Shown here in pieces: positions 1 through 6,486 of a stretch of 7,608 nt of DNA. Every line of letters begins with the position of its first letter. Position 1 is the stretch's first letter. This DNA is from Rubrobacter sp. (GTDB taxonomy: Bacteria > Actinomycetota > Rubrobacteria > Rubrobacterales > Rubrobacteraceae). Under the pieces are notes generated by a model. The model was given only the letters and a program-made list of their open reading frames with translations. It did not search any database and was not told where the DNA came from. The translations under genes and the position numbers were made by a program. The stretch spans positions 1-7,608 of the forward strand of contig JADDPY010000568.1 in NCBI GenBank assembly GCA_016781635.1, read 5' to 3'.

Positions 1-237
1 ACCCGCCACGTCGTCCTCGGCCACCTCCAGCGCGGCGGCACCCCCACCGCCTACGACCGCATCCTCTCCACACGCTACGGCCTGCGCGCCGCCGAAGCCG
101 TCAAGAACGGCGAGTGGGGCAAGATGGTCGCCCTCCGTGGCAACGATATCGTCACCGTAGACCTCTCCGAAGCAACCGAGGAGACGAAGATCGTCCCGGA
201 CGATCTCTACGCAGCGGCCCGCACCTTTTTCGGATAG
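1..237 (+). CDS. pfkA: 6-phosphofructokinase, C-terminal fragment (5' end outside the window)
   Basis: This is the last 78 codons of a phosphofructokinase, the glycolytic enzyme that phosphorylates fructose 6-phosphate to fructose 1,6-bisphosphate in the cytoplasm. The fragment opens with the family signature GHLQRGGTPTAYDR (residues 7-20 of the fragment). By family knowledge its His and first Arg contact fructose 6-phosphate (His249 and Arg252 in E. coli PfkA). The following GKMVALRGNDIV and the ending DDLYAAARTFFG are typical of actinobacterial phosphofructokinases. The phosphoryl donor (ATP or pyrophosphate) is set by residues in the missing N-terminal part and cannot be judged here. It ends with TAG, 12 bases before the ATG of the hydrolase gene, so the two may be co-transcribed. 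The reading frame is intact to the window edge. Confidence 0.93.
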   Translation, partial: TRHVVLGHLQRGGTPTAYDRILSTRYGLRAAEAVKNGEWGKMVALRGNDIVTVDLSEATEETKIVPDDLYAAARTFFG

Positions 238-249
238 GGGCCAGACACC

Positions 250-1128
250 ATGTTCGAAGGCTTCGAGCGGCACCGGATGCAAGCGAACGGGGTGGAGATC
301 AACGCCGTTCGCGGCGGCGAGGGCCCACCGGTCCTGCTCCTCCACGGCTACCCGCAGACGCACGTGATGTGGCACGACGTCGCACCACTCCTCGTCGACG
401 AGGGGTTTACCGTCGTGGCCGCCGACCTGCGCGGCTACGGCGACAGCTCGAAGCCCGAAGGGGACGAGGCCCACGCAACCTACTCCAAGCGCGCCATGGC
501 GGACGACATGGTGAGTGCAATGAGCTCCTTGGGCTTCGACAGTTTCGCCGTGGTCGGCCACGACCGGGGCGGGCGCGTCGGGCACCGAATGGCGCTCGAC
601 CATCGTGGGTGCGTAACGAAACTCGCCGTCCTCGATATATTGCCCACCCGGCACCTCTTCTCGACAGTCGACCGGGACCTCGCGATGGCCTACTATCACT
701 GGTTCTTTCTCGCCCAACCCTACGACTTCCCTGAAAAGCTAATCGGAAACAACCGTGCCTATTATCTCGAAGCCCTGTTCGGCCGGTACGGCTCGACGGT
801 GGAGACCTTCGCCCCCGGGGCCCTCGCCGAGTACGAGCGATGCTTCGACGAGCGCACGGTCCACGCCAGCTGCGAAGACTACCGCGCCGCCGCATCCATA
901 GACCTGGCCCACGACGATTCTGACCGGGACAATGGTCGCAAGGTCGAGTGCCCGCTCCTGGCGCTCTGGGGTAGGAACGGTGCGATGCACAAGCTCTACG
1001 ACGTACTGGAGGTCTGGCGCACCTACGCCGACGATGTACGAGGAGGCCCCGTGGACGCGGGACACTACCTCGCCGAAGAGAAGCCCGTGGAGACCGCGCG
1101 CGAACTGCTGCCCTTCCTGAAGGGCTAA
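250..1128 (+). CDS. Alpha/beta hydrolase, fluoroacetate/haloacetate dehalogenase-like
   Basis: This 292-residue cytoplasmic alpha/beta hydrolase probably hydrolyses the carbon-halogen bond of a haloacetate, giving glycolate and halide. The oxyanion-hole segment is LLLHGYPQT (29-37). The nucleophile elbow is VVGHDRGGRVGHR (101-113), with Asp105 as nucleophile and Arg106 and Arg109 as carboxylate-binding arginines. VLDILP supplies the probable acid Asp129. YHWFFLAQP supplies His150-Trp151, and CEDYRAA supplies Tyr211, the presumed halide pocket. DAGHYLAEE supplies the catalytic His272. From memory, these match the residues and spacing of the Rhodopseudomonas fluoroacetate dehalogenase (Asp110, Arg111, Arg114, Asp134, His155, Trp156, Tyr219, His280). 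Length is normal for the family. The ATG follows the phosphofructokinase stop by 12 bases, with a purine-rich AGGGG about 9 bases upstream. The natural substrate is inferred; a relative with another acyl or epoxide substrate is possible. Confidence 0.88.
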   Translation: MFEGFERHRMQANGVEINAVRGGEGPPVLLLHGYPQTHVMWHDVAPLLVDEGFTVVAADLRGYGDSSKPEGDEAHATYSKRAMADDMVSAMSSLGFDSFAVVGHDRGGRVGHRMALDHRGCVTKLAVLDILPTRHLFSTVDRDLAMAYYHWFFLAQPYDFPEKLIGNNRAYYLEALFGRYGSTVETFAPGALAEYERCFDERTVHASCEDYRAAASIDLAHDDSDRDNGRKVECPLLALWGRNGAMHKLYDVLEVWRTYADDVRGGPVDAGHYLAEEKPVETARELLPFLKG

Positions 1129-1129
1129 A

Positions 1130-1160
1130 GCTACGCTCCCGATGTTCGGGAGGCGTTAGC
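1130..1160. terminator. Bulged hairpin between converging genes
   Basis: The core is a perfect 7-bp stem CTCCCGA/TCGGGAG with a TGT loop at 1136-1152. Outer pairs GC and GCTA/TAGC extend it to about 13 bp with two single-base bulges. It starts two bases after the hydrolase stop codon and is followed by a short T tract (ATTTTCCC, 1165-1172). On the opposite strand a TTT follows a few bases after the stem. The position between a plus-strand gene end and a possible minus-strand gene end fits a weak bidirectional terminator. The T tracts are poor, so termination efficiency is uncertain. Confidence 0.5.
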
Positions 1161-1317
1161 GGCCATTTTCCCTTGATGCGTACCGGCCGCCGGTTATAGG
1201 CCTCCTCAAGGCCTTGTAGCCGGCGGCGAAGAGGACCTTACCTTCCCTGAGCCCGAAAGCGTTACGTACGCCCCAACCGAAGCCTCGGATGGTCCCTCTA
1301 GCGAACCTCGTGCCCAT
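1156..1317 (-). CDS. Possible small basic protein, 53 residues, unidentified
   Basis: An ATG-to-TAA frame on the minus strand fills most of the gap after accA. The predicted protein begins MGTRFARGTIRGFGWGVRNA, is rich in Gly and Arg (about 12 basic and only 2 acidic residues), and has one short hydrophobic patch, VLFAAGYKAL. No family is recognised. In favour: it has the same strand as accA, starts 48 bases after the accA stop, ends in the hairpin separating it from the hydrolase, and has about 70 percent G/C in third codon positions. Against: this third-position bias is weaker than in the neighbours, the purine-rich GAGGA directly abuts the ATG instead of being spaced, and a long hairpin lies inside. 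It could be a decayed remnant or non-coding sequence. Confidence 0.35.
   Translation of the reverse strand: MGTRFARGTIRGFGWGVRNAFGLREGKVLFAAGYKALRRPITGGRYASRENGR
1186..1227. repeat. Long imperfect inverted repeat (about 18 bp stem)
   Basis: Arms at 1186-1203 and 1209-1227 pair over 18 positions as RNA on the plus strand, with one bulged U (1215), two G-U pairs, and a 5-base loop (CCTCA). The base of the stem is GCCGCCGG/CCGGCGGC and the top is AGGCCT/AGGCCT. No T tract follows on either strand, so it is not an obvious intrinsic terminator. It falls inside the possible 53-residue minus-strand gene. It may be a structured RNA or DNA element, or just coding-region self-complementarity. Confidence 0.6.
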
Positions 1318-1350
1318 TCCTCGTTTTCCGGTCTACACAGGTTCCTCGGG

Positions 1351-1374
1351 GTCTGCTAGGCATTCCTAGCGGAC
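1351..1374 (-). terminator. Hairpin overlapping the accA stop codon
   Basis: A 10-bp stem (one T-G pair) with a 4-base loop runs through 1351-1374. The core is GCTAGG/CCTAGC around CATT. The accA stop codon (1366-1368) lies inside the stem. There is no T tract after the stem in the minus-strand direction, so an intrinsic terminator is doubtful. It could stabilise the 3' end of the operon mRNA or reduce read-through into the possible small gene. Confidence 0.4.
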
Positions 1375-2388
1375 TGGGGCGTTGCCCTCGGGATGCTCCA
1401 TGGAGATCCCTCCTGCCGCACCGTTCTCGGCCCCGATCTCGCCGGCCTCCAGGTGCGCCCCCATCCTGCGGTAGCGCTCGTAGCGGGCCTTGACGAGCGC
1501 CTTGGGCTCCATCTTCGTGAGCCTGGAGAGGGAACCCTCAACGGCCCGAGCGACGACCGTCGTCGCGGCCTCGGGCTCGTTGTGGGCGCCGCCGAGCGGT
1601 TCGGGGAGGACGTCGTCGACGATCCCGTGGGCGAGGAGGTCCCTCGCCGTAATCTTCATCGCCTCCGCAGCCTCGGCGGCGCGGCTCGGGTCGCGGAAGA
1701 TTATAGAGGCGCAGGCCTCGGGGGCTATAACGGAGAGATAGGAGTTCTCGAGCATCGAGACGTGGTCAGCGAGGCACATAGCTAAAGCTCCGCCGGAGCC
1801 GCCCTCCCCTACGACCACCGCGACGACCGGCACGGGGACCCGGGCGAGCGCCATGAGGTCGGCGGAGATGGCCCACGCCTGCCCCCGCTCCTCGGCCCCG
1901 CGGGCGGGCGCGGCCCCCGGCGTGTCCACGAGCGCCACTACCGGCACGCCGAAGCGCTCCGCGAGCGCGTAGAGCCTCCCCGCCTTGCGGTAGCCCTCGG
2001 GGTGGGCCATCCCGAAGTTGCTCGCCACGCGCGCCTTTACGTCCGTCCCCTTATCGTGCCCCAGGAGGACGACCGGGTGCCCCCCTATCCTGGCGAGCCC
2101 GCCGCGTACCGCCGGGTCGTCCGCCCCGAGCCTGTCGCCGGAGAGCTCGTAGAAGTCGTCGGCGAGGGCATCCCGGTATTCGCGGAAGCCGGGACGCTCG
2201 GGGTGGCGGGCGACCTGGACCCTCTGGTAGGGGGTCAGGTGCGAGTAGATGCGCTTCTTGGCGGACTCGAGCGCGGCCTCCAGGCGCGAGATCTCCTCCT
2301 GCAACCCCTCGTTCGAGCCCGCGAGGCGGTGAAGCTCGAGGATTCGGGCCTCGAAATCCTTGATCGGCTTCTCGAAATCCAGGATCAC
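1366..2388 (-). CDS. accA: Acetyl-CoA carboxylase carboxyltransferase subunit alpha
   Basis: AccA (340 residues from the chosen start; E. coli 319) pairs with AccD to move the carboxyl group from carboxybiotin on AccB to acetyl-CoA, giving malonyl-CoA for fatty-acid synthesis. The N-terminal helix region carries LTPYQRVQVARHPERP (51-66). The crotonase-like core has DTPGA (155-159) with AEERGQ (165-170), and the Gly-rich oxyanion loop GEGGSGGALA (194-203). The last 20 or so residues (ENGAAGGISMEHPEGNAPVR) are a variable tail. The start is GTG at 2388, which overlaps the accD stop as GTGA. From it the protein reads MILDFEKPIKDFEARI, the normal AccA N-terminus. The frame stays open far upstream, but that part is only a shadow over accD. 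The four-base overlap implies translational coupling, which suits a 1:1 alpha-beta complex. Confidence 0.96.
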   Translation of the reverse strand: MILDFEKPIKDFEARILELHRLAGSNEGLQEEISRLEAALESAKKRIYSHLTPYQRVQVARHPERPGFREYRDALADDFYELSGDRLGADDPAVRGGLARIGGHPVVLLGHDKGTDVKARVASNFGMAHPEGYRKAGRLYALAERFGVPVVALVDTPGAAPARGAEERGQAWAISADLMALARVPVPVVAVVVGEGGSGGALAMCLADHVSMLENSYLSVIAPEACASIIFRDPSRAAEAAEAMKITARDLLAHGIVDDVLPEPLGGAHNEPEAATTVVARAVEGSLSRLTKMEPKALVKARYERYRRMGAHLEAGEIGAENGAAGGISMEHPEGNAPVR

Positions 2389-3185
2389 GCGAGCAGCCCC
2401 AGGAAGCGTTCGAGGTCGTTTTTGAGCGCGAGGCGATGCACTATCCTGTCGACGAGCCCGTGGTCTTTCTGAAACTCGGCGGTCTGGAAACCCTCCGGCA
2501 GCCGCTCTTTCGTCGTGCTCTCGATAACCCGTGCCCCGGCGAAGCCTATCCTGGCCTTGGGCTCGGCGATCACGACGTCGGCCGCCGTCGCGAACGAGGC
2601 GGTCACCCCGCCGAAGGTCGGGTCGGCGAGGATGGAGACGTAGGGCATGGAGCCGGTCATGTACCTGCTCAGGGCGACGCTCGTCTTCGCCATCTGCATG
2701 AGCGAGTAGACGCCCTCGAACATCCTGGCCCCGCCCGAGGAGGAGACGATGACAAGTGGGAGCCCCTCGTCGTAGGCGAACTCCATGGCGCGCGAGATCT
2801 TCTCCCCCACGACGCTCCCCATCGATCCCCCGATAAACCGGAAGTCCATTGCCGCGAGCGCGACCCCATGGCCGCCTATCCTCGCCGTTCCGGAGAGGAC
2901 GGCGTCGTCTAGCCCGGTCTTCTTGCGCGCCGCGGCGAGCTTCTCCCCGTAGCCCTCGAAACCCATCGGGTCGCCGGCGAGCATGCCCTCGTCCCGACCC
3001 TCGAAGGAGCCCGTATCGGCGAGCAGACGGATGCGGTCGGGGGCGGAGAGTGGGTAGTGGAACTCGCAGTGCGGGCAGACGTTGAAGCGGCTGGCAAGAT
3101 CCTTCTCGTAGATCGGATCCCCGCACGATTCGCACTTGGTGAAGACGCCGTCGGTCGAGGCGAGCCCGCTCTCGGTATCGGGCAC
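2385..3185 (-). CDS. accD: Acetyl-CoA carboxylase carboxyltransferase subunit beta
   Basis: AccD is the zinc-ribbon half of the carboxyltransferase and partners AccA. From the chosen GTG it has 266 residues (E. coli 304). The four-Cys zinc ribbon is Cys18-x2-Cys21 and Cys37-x2-Cys40. It is followed by GEKISRAMEFA (127-137), the acyl-CoA loop SSSGGARM (148-155), the oxyanion segment PTFGGVTAS (189-197) and FAGARVIE (215-222). GTG at 3185 was chosen because AGGGGA lies 6 bases upstream (3192-3197). However, the same frame continues open and strongly coding-like back to 3245. There it reads AWISKRREYSR, which resembles the usual AccD N-terminus (for example SWIERI in E. coli), yet no ATG, GTG or TTG is available. 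The true start may therefore be a non-standard codon near 3245. The gene ends in the GTGA overlap with accA. Confidence 0.95.
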   Translation of the reverse strand: MPDTESGLASTDGVFTKCESCGDPIYEKDLASRFNVCPHCEFHYPLSAPDRIRLLADTGSFEGRDEGMLAGDPMGFEGYGEKLAAARKKTGLDDAVLSGTARIGGHGVALAAMDFRFIGGSMGSVVGEKISRAMEFAYDEGLPLVIVSSSGGARMFEGVYSLMQMAKTSVALSRYMTGSMPYVSILADPTFGGVTASFATAADVVIAEPKARIGFAGARVIESTTKERLPEGFQTAEFQKDHGLVDRIVHRLALKNDLERFLGLLA

Positions 3186-3191
3186 CTGCGG

Positions 3192-3197
3192 TCCCCT
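3192..3197 (-). promoter_or_regulatory. Ribosome binding site supporting the GTG start of accD
   Basis: AGGGGA on the minus strand stands 6 bases before GTG at 3185. It is the main argument for that start over the upstream, non-standard candidate at 3245. Confidence 0.55.
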
Positions 3198-3246
3198 GCC
3201 ACCGGACCGGGAGTACTCCCGCCGCTTGCTGATCCAGGCCCTGATG

Positions 3247-4038
3247 CTAGACCCCCGCCCCGCCGCTCAGCGCCGCGCGAAGCTCGCGAAGCCAAGCACC
3301 GGCCGCCTCCGGCCCGCCATCGGCGACGATCTGCATGAGCTTGCTGCCGACGATCACACCCTCAGCCCCCGCCTCCGCAGCCTCGACCGCAGCCTCGGCC
3401 GTCGAGATCCCGAAGCCCAGAGCTACCGGGACCGAGACCTTCGCCCGGACCCTCCCCAGAAGGTCCACCGCCCCCTGCGGTAGCTTCTCCCTCGCCCCCG
3501 TAACCCCGGATACGGAGACGCAGTACACAAAGCCCGAGGCGGCCTCGGCCACCTTATCGAGGCGTGCCTCCGTGGTCGTCGGCGCGACGAGCGGGCAGAT
3601 CGCCACGCCCTTCTCCCCCGCCATCTTGCGGAACGCCACGGCCTCGTCGATGGGGAGGTCCGGGATCACGAGCCCCGACACCCCAGCCTCCGCCGACTCC
3701 GCGAGGAACCTTTCGGCCCCGCGCGCGAAGACGTTGTTGTAATAGACCAGCAGCACGACCGGCACGCGCCCGGAGAATCGGCTCGCGAGCTCGAAGCAGT
3801 ATCCGAGGTCCGCCCCGTTCTCCAGCGCCCGATTCGCGGTGTTCTGGATCGTGGGGCCGTCTGCCAGGGGGTCCGAGAACGGCACCCCGATCTCCACGAC
3901 GTCCGCCCCGGCCTCGATGTAAGCCTCCCCCACCTCGTACGCGCCTTCGAGAGAAGGATACCCCGCTGTCAGGTACGGTATGAGCGCGGTCCGCCCTTCC
4001 GTGAACGCCGCGCGAAGCCCTTCCGCCGGAGAAATCAT
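3247..4038 (-). CDS. trpA: Tryptophan synthase alpha chain
   Basis: TrpA is a 263-residue TIM barrel (E. coli 268). It cleaves indole-3-glycerol phosphate to indole and glyceraldehyde 3-phosphate and channels the indole to TrpB in the alpha2-beta2 complex. The catalytic acids are Glu49 and Asp60 in VEIGVPFSDPLADGPTIQN (48-66), at the same numbers as in E. coli. Phosphate-binding segments are GFGIS (208-212) and GSKL (231-234). The start is ATG at 4038, 19 bases after the trpB stop, giving the family N-terminus MISPAEGLRAAFTEGRTALI. AGAGGG lies just upstream with a short spacing. An in-frame GTG at 4068 overlapping trpB would add 10 residues not expected in the family. The stop is followed one base later by the upstream limit of the coding-like accD frame. 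Confidence 0.96.
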   Translation of the reverse strand: MISPAEGLRAAFTEGRTALIPYLTAGYPSLEGAYEVGEAYIEAGADVVEIGVPFSDPLADGPTIQNTANRALENGADLGYCFELASRFSGRVPVVLLVYYNNVFARGAERFLAESAEAGVSGLVIPDLPIDEAVAFRKMAGEKGVAICPLVAPTTTEARLDKVAEAASGFVYCVSVSGVTGAREKLPQGAVDLLGRVRAKVSVPVALGFGISTAEAAVEAAEAGAEGVIVGSKLMQIVADGGPEAAGAWLRELRAALSGGAGV

Positions 4039-4057
4039 CCGGCCCTCTATACGCCCG

Positions 4058-5281
4058 CTACTGGTCACCCGAAGCTTCTTCCGCCTCTTTGGCGTCGATG
4101 CCAACGTGCTCGGCAACGACCCCTATATCCTTGTCCCCGCGCCCCGACATGTTGATGACCATGTTCTTGCCGGGCCCGAGCTCCTTCGCGAGCCCCTCGG
4201 CGTAGGAGATGGCGTGCGCCGACTCGAGCGCCGGGATGATGCCCTCGAGTCGAGAGCACTCGACAAACGCCTTCAGAGCGTCCTCGTCCGTGACGCTCAC
4301 GTACTCGACGAGGCCCTCGTCCTTGAGGTAGGCATGCTCCGGGCCGACCGACGGGTAGTCGAGGCCGGCGGAGATCGAATGTGCCTCTCGGATCTGGCCG
4401 TCCGCCGTCTGCAAAACGTAGCTCAAAGACCCGTGCAACACCCCGGGCGCCCCGCCGGTGAGCGACGCCCCGTGCTCGCCCGACTCCAGGCCGTGCCCCG
4501 CCGCCTCCACGCCGACGAGCCTGACGCCCTCGCGCCCGACAAACTGGTGGAAAATGCCGATGGCGTTCGAGCCCCCGCCGACGCACGCCACGATCGCATC
4601 CGGGTCCCCACCGAGACGCTCCTGCGCCTGGGCTTCGGTCTCGCGGCCGATCACGGCCTGAAGATCGCGCACGATGCGAGGGTACGGCGCCGGTCCCGCC
4701 ACCGTCCCGATAATGTAGTGCGTGTCCTCGACGTTCGTGACCCAGTCGCGGATAGCCTCGTTGAGCGCGGCCTTCAAAGTCCCCGAACCACTCGTCACGG
4801 GCCTCACCTCCGCCCCCAGAAGCTTCATCCTCAGGACGTTCGGGGCCTGACGGCGGGTGTCCTCCTCGCCCATGTACACGACGCATTCCTTGCCGTAGAG
4901 CGCGGCCACGGTCGCGGTCGCGACCCCGTGCTGCCCCGCCCCCGTCTCGGCGATGACGCGGCTCTTGCCCATGCGGTCTGCCAGCAGGATCTGGCCGAGG
5001 GCGTTGTTGATCTTGTGCGCCCCCGTGTGCGCGAGATCCTCGCGCTTGAACCACACGTTCGCCCCGCCCCACTTCTTGGTAAGCCTCTCGGCGAGCATGA
5101 ACGGCGTCGCCCGCCCGACGAAGTCCCGAGCAAGAACTTCGAGCTCCCGGACAAACTCCGGGTCTCCCTTGTACCGCTCGTAGGCCTCCTCTAGCTCCTC
5201 GAGAGCATGTATAAGCGTCTCGGGCACGTAGCGGCCACCAAAAGAGCCAAAGTATCCGGTCTTGTCAGTTTCTTGCTGCAA
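4058..5281 (-). CDS. trpB: Tryptophan synthase beta chain
   Basis: TrpB (407 residues; E. coli 397) is the PLP enzyme that joins indole and serine to tryptophan. The PLP lysine is Lys90 in [10 protein letters not shown]. The catalytic glutamate is Glu112 in AETGAGQHG. The PLP phosphate loop is GGGSNA (235-240), and Ser379 in MSGRGDKD contacts the pyridine nitrogen by analogy to E. coli Ser377. [12 protein letters not shown] (346-357) is the usual C-domain signature. The start is TTG at 5281, giving [20 protein letters not shown], because GGAGG lies exactly 7 bases upstream. A longer in-frame ATG at 5347 would add 22 residues overlapping trpF and unlike the family. The start lies within the trpF 3' end (17-base overlap), so translation of the pair is probably coupled. 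Confidence 0.97.
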   Translation of the reverse strand: MQQETDKTGYFGSFGGRYVPETLIHALEELEEAYERYKGDPEFVRELEVLARDFVGRATPFMLAERLTKKWGGANVWFKREDLAHTGAHKINNALGQILLADRMGKSRVIAETGAGQHGVATATVAALYGKECVVYMGEEDTRRQAPNVLRMKLLGAEVRPVTSGSGTLKAALNEAIRDWVTNVEDTHYIIGTVAGPAPYPRIVRDLQAVIGRETEAQAQERLGGDPDAIVACVGGGSNAIGIFHQFVGREGVRLVGVEAAGHGLESGEHGASLTGGAPGVLHGSLSYVLQTADGQIREAHSISAGLDYPSVGPEHAYLKDEGLVEYVSVTDEDALKAFVECSRLEGIIPALESAHAISYAEGLAKELGPGKNMVINMSGRGDKDIGVVAEHVGIDAKEAEEASGDQ

Positions 5282-5879
5282 AGATAAACCTCCGGACCCG
5301 CTCCCTGTCCTTGATACCGGGCGAGCTCTCCAGGGAGCTGGAAGCATCTACCCCGTAAGGCTCGAAGAGCCGGATCGCCTCATGCACGTTCTCCGGTGCC
5401 AAACCTCCGGAGACGAGGATGTTATCACGACCCTTTAGCGATTTCGCCAGCCTCCAGTCGAACCTTTCACCGGTCCCCCCGCGAGCCTTCTCACTGTAAG
5501 CATCCAGCAGAAACAGATTCGCCTCGTACCTCTCAAGCGCCGCAAGAGAACCCTCGTCCCGTACCCTCAGCGCCTTGATCACTTTGACGCCCCGATCCCT
5601 CAACCAGGTTACGGTCTCCGGACCCTCGTCCCCGTGAAGCTGTACATAATCGAGCCCGACGGCCTCCGCAACACGGAGCACCTCCCCCGGCTCCTCGTTC
5701 ACGAAAACCCCGACCTTCAGCACACCCTCAGGCAACGACTCCGCCACCTCCCGAGCCTCCTCCACGCCGACCTGCCTCGGGCTCCGCGCAAAGACTAGCC
5801 CCAGAGCATCGGCGCCAGACTGCACCGCCGCCCGGGCGTCGCCCACGTTGGTTATGCCGCATACCTTTACCTTGACCAT
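5265..5879 (-). CDS. trpF: Phosphoribosylanthranilate isomerase
   Basis: TrpF is a 204-residue TIM barrel that isomerises N-(5-phosphoribosyl)anthranilate to the carboxyphenylamino-deoxyribulose phosphate, the step before TrpC. The catalytic pair is Cys7 (VKVCGITN) and Asp126 (LFLLDAYSE), at the same numbers as in the Thermotoga maritima enzyme. Phosphate-binding loops are GGTGERFDW (134-142), SGGL (157-160) and the C-terminal [15 protein letters not shown] (177-191). It is the first gene of the trpF-trpB-trpA-accD-accA operon. The ATG at 5879 has no ribosome binding site, but a TACAAT box ends 9 bases upstream, which suggests a leaderless transcript. It lies 91 bases downstream of the marR gene on the same strand. 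The trpC, trpD and trpE functions must be encoded elsewhere. Confidence 0.95.
   Translation of the reverse strand: MVKVKVCGITNVGDARAAVQSGADALGLVFARSPRQVGVEEAREVAESLPEGVLKVGVFVNEEPGEVLRVAEAVGLDYVQLHGDEGPETVTWLRDRGVKVIKALRVRDEGSLAALERYEANLFLLDAYSEKARGGTGERFDWRLAKSLKGRDNILVSGGLAPENVHEAIRLFEPYGVDASSSLESSPGIKDRERVRRFIFAARN
5289..5293 (-). promoter_or_regulatory. Strong ribosome binding site fixing the TTG start of trpB
   Basis: GGAGG on the minus strand is 7 bases before TTG at 5281, inside the last codons of trpF. It decides in favour of TTG and against the upstream ATG at 5347. Confidence 0.8.
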
Positions 5880-5888
5880 AGAAAGAAG

Positions 5889-5894
5889 ATTGTA
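5889..5894 (-). promoter_or_regulatory. Candidate -10 box of trpF (leaderless start)
   Basis: TACAAT on the minus strand matches the sigma-70-type -10 consensus at five of six positions. Nine bases separate it from the trpF ATG, so transcription would begin at or within about three bases of the start codon. No Shine-Dalgarno sequence is present in between. No good -35 hexamer is seen at 16-19 bases, so the promoter may be weak or regulated. No leader peptide or attenuator can be made out in the 91-base gap (5880-5970). Confidence 0.5.
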
Positions 5895-5970
5895 CTCTCT
5901 ATGCTGGCCGCGACGACCTTACCCAGAGGCCGGCCAAGTCCACGTCTCCGCTTGGGTTCCTACCCCTTCG

Positions 5971-6480
5971 TCAAGAACAAGGCCTGGGCTCTTCGCTCGC
6001 CGCTCTGCGCCCTAGCACGAGACGGCGAAGCAGGTCCCTCAAAACACGTCTCTCTTCGGCGTCGAGGTCGGCCAGTGCCTCGTCCTCGACGCCGGTTACT
6101 ATCTCCTCGGCCCTCGCAAGAAGCTCCCGTCCGGCATTCGTCGGCTCCACGATCCGCGCCCGCCGATCCTTGGCATCCGGTTTCCGCTCCACGAGACCCG
6201 CCCCCTCTAGCGCGTCCAGGGCAACCACCATCGTGGACTTGTCGAGCCTCGCGGCCCGCGCCAACGCGAGCTGCGTACGGGGCCCCCCCGTTGCGACCAC
6301 TCGTTCCGCCGCGATCAGCACGGCGTAGTCCCGTAGGTTCAAACCCAGATGCGCCAGGCTCTCCGTCAAAGCCGCCCCGAGCGCGTGAGCCGCTCGCGAC
6401 ATCAGCCAACCCATGTGCTCGGTGAGCGGGCGCGGCACGAACTCTCCCCTCCCGACGCGCTCCTCTGCCGAATCTGTCAT
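5971..6480 (-). CDS. MarR-family transcriptional regulator
   Basis: This 169-residue protein has the MarR layout: an N-terminal dimerisation helix region (about 20-60), a winged helix-turn-helix (about 68-115) and C-terminal dimerisation helices (about 117-158). The HTH reads TQLALARAARLDKSTMVVAL with the following LEGAGLVERKPDAKDRRARI, where DRR is the typical wing tip. LEGAGLVERK and TNAGRELL are strong MarR hallmarks. Such proteins are dimeric repressors or activators released by small phenolic or oxidising ligands. The only Cys is at 168, so a conserved redox Cys is not evident. It is divergent from the DUF6069-PPOX operon, and palindromes in the shared intergenic space are probably its binding sites. 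The ATG lies 6 bases after a TATACT box without a ribosome binding site, suggesting leaderless expression. Its ligand is unknown. Confidence 0.92.
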   Translation of the reverse strand: MTDSAEERVGRGEFVPRPLTEHMGWLMSRAAHALGAALTESLAHLGLNLRDYAVLIAAERVVATGGPRTQLALARAARLDKSTMVVALDALEGAGLVERKPDAKDRRARIVEPTNAGRELLARAEEIVTGVEDEALADLDAEERRVLRDLLRRLVLGRRAASEEPRPCS

Positions 6481-6486
6481 ATCGGC

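Noticed and set aside
114..734. 206-codon plus-strand frame across the pfkA end and the hydrolase
   Set aside because: It overlaps two well-supported genes in another frame, and its product is Arg-rich with no recognisable domain.
1300..1365. Short minus-strand frame starting at an ATG in the loop of the accA stop hairpin (about 21 codons)
   Set aside because: It has no distinctive composition and overlaps the start of the more convincing 53-residue frame; too short to support.
2389..3135. Upstream continuation of the accA frame to an ATG at 3135, giving a 589-residue protein
   Set aside because: This part overlaps accD in another frame and encodes Arg-rich, low-complexity sequence without family similarity; AccA begins normally at GTG 2388.
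4065..5072. 335-codon minus-strand frame inside trpB
   Set aside because: It is out of frame with trpB, and the product is Gly/Arg low-complexity sequence.
3980..5194. 404-codon open frame on the plus strand
   Set aside because: It is antisense to trpB and the start of trpA, whose residues and motifs are fully conserved. Long antisense frames are expected in GC-rich DNA, and the product is Arg/Pro-rich.
5880..5970. Possible trp attenuator, leader peptide or T-box before trpF
   Set aside because: The gap is only 91 bases, and no Trp-rich short frame, strong terminator stem or T-box core sequence was seen. The -10 box adjoining the ATG leaves no leader.
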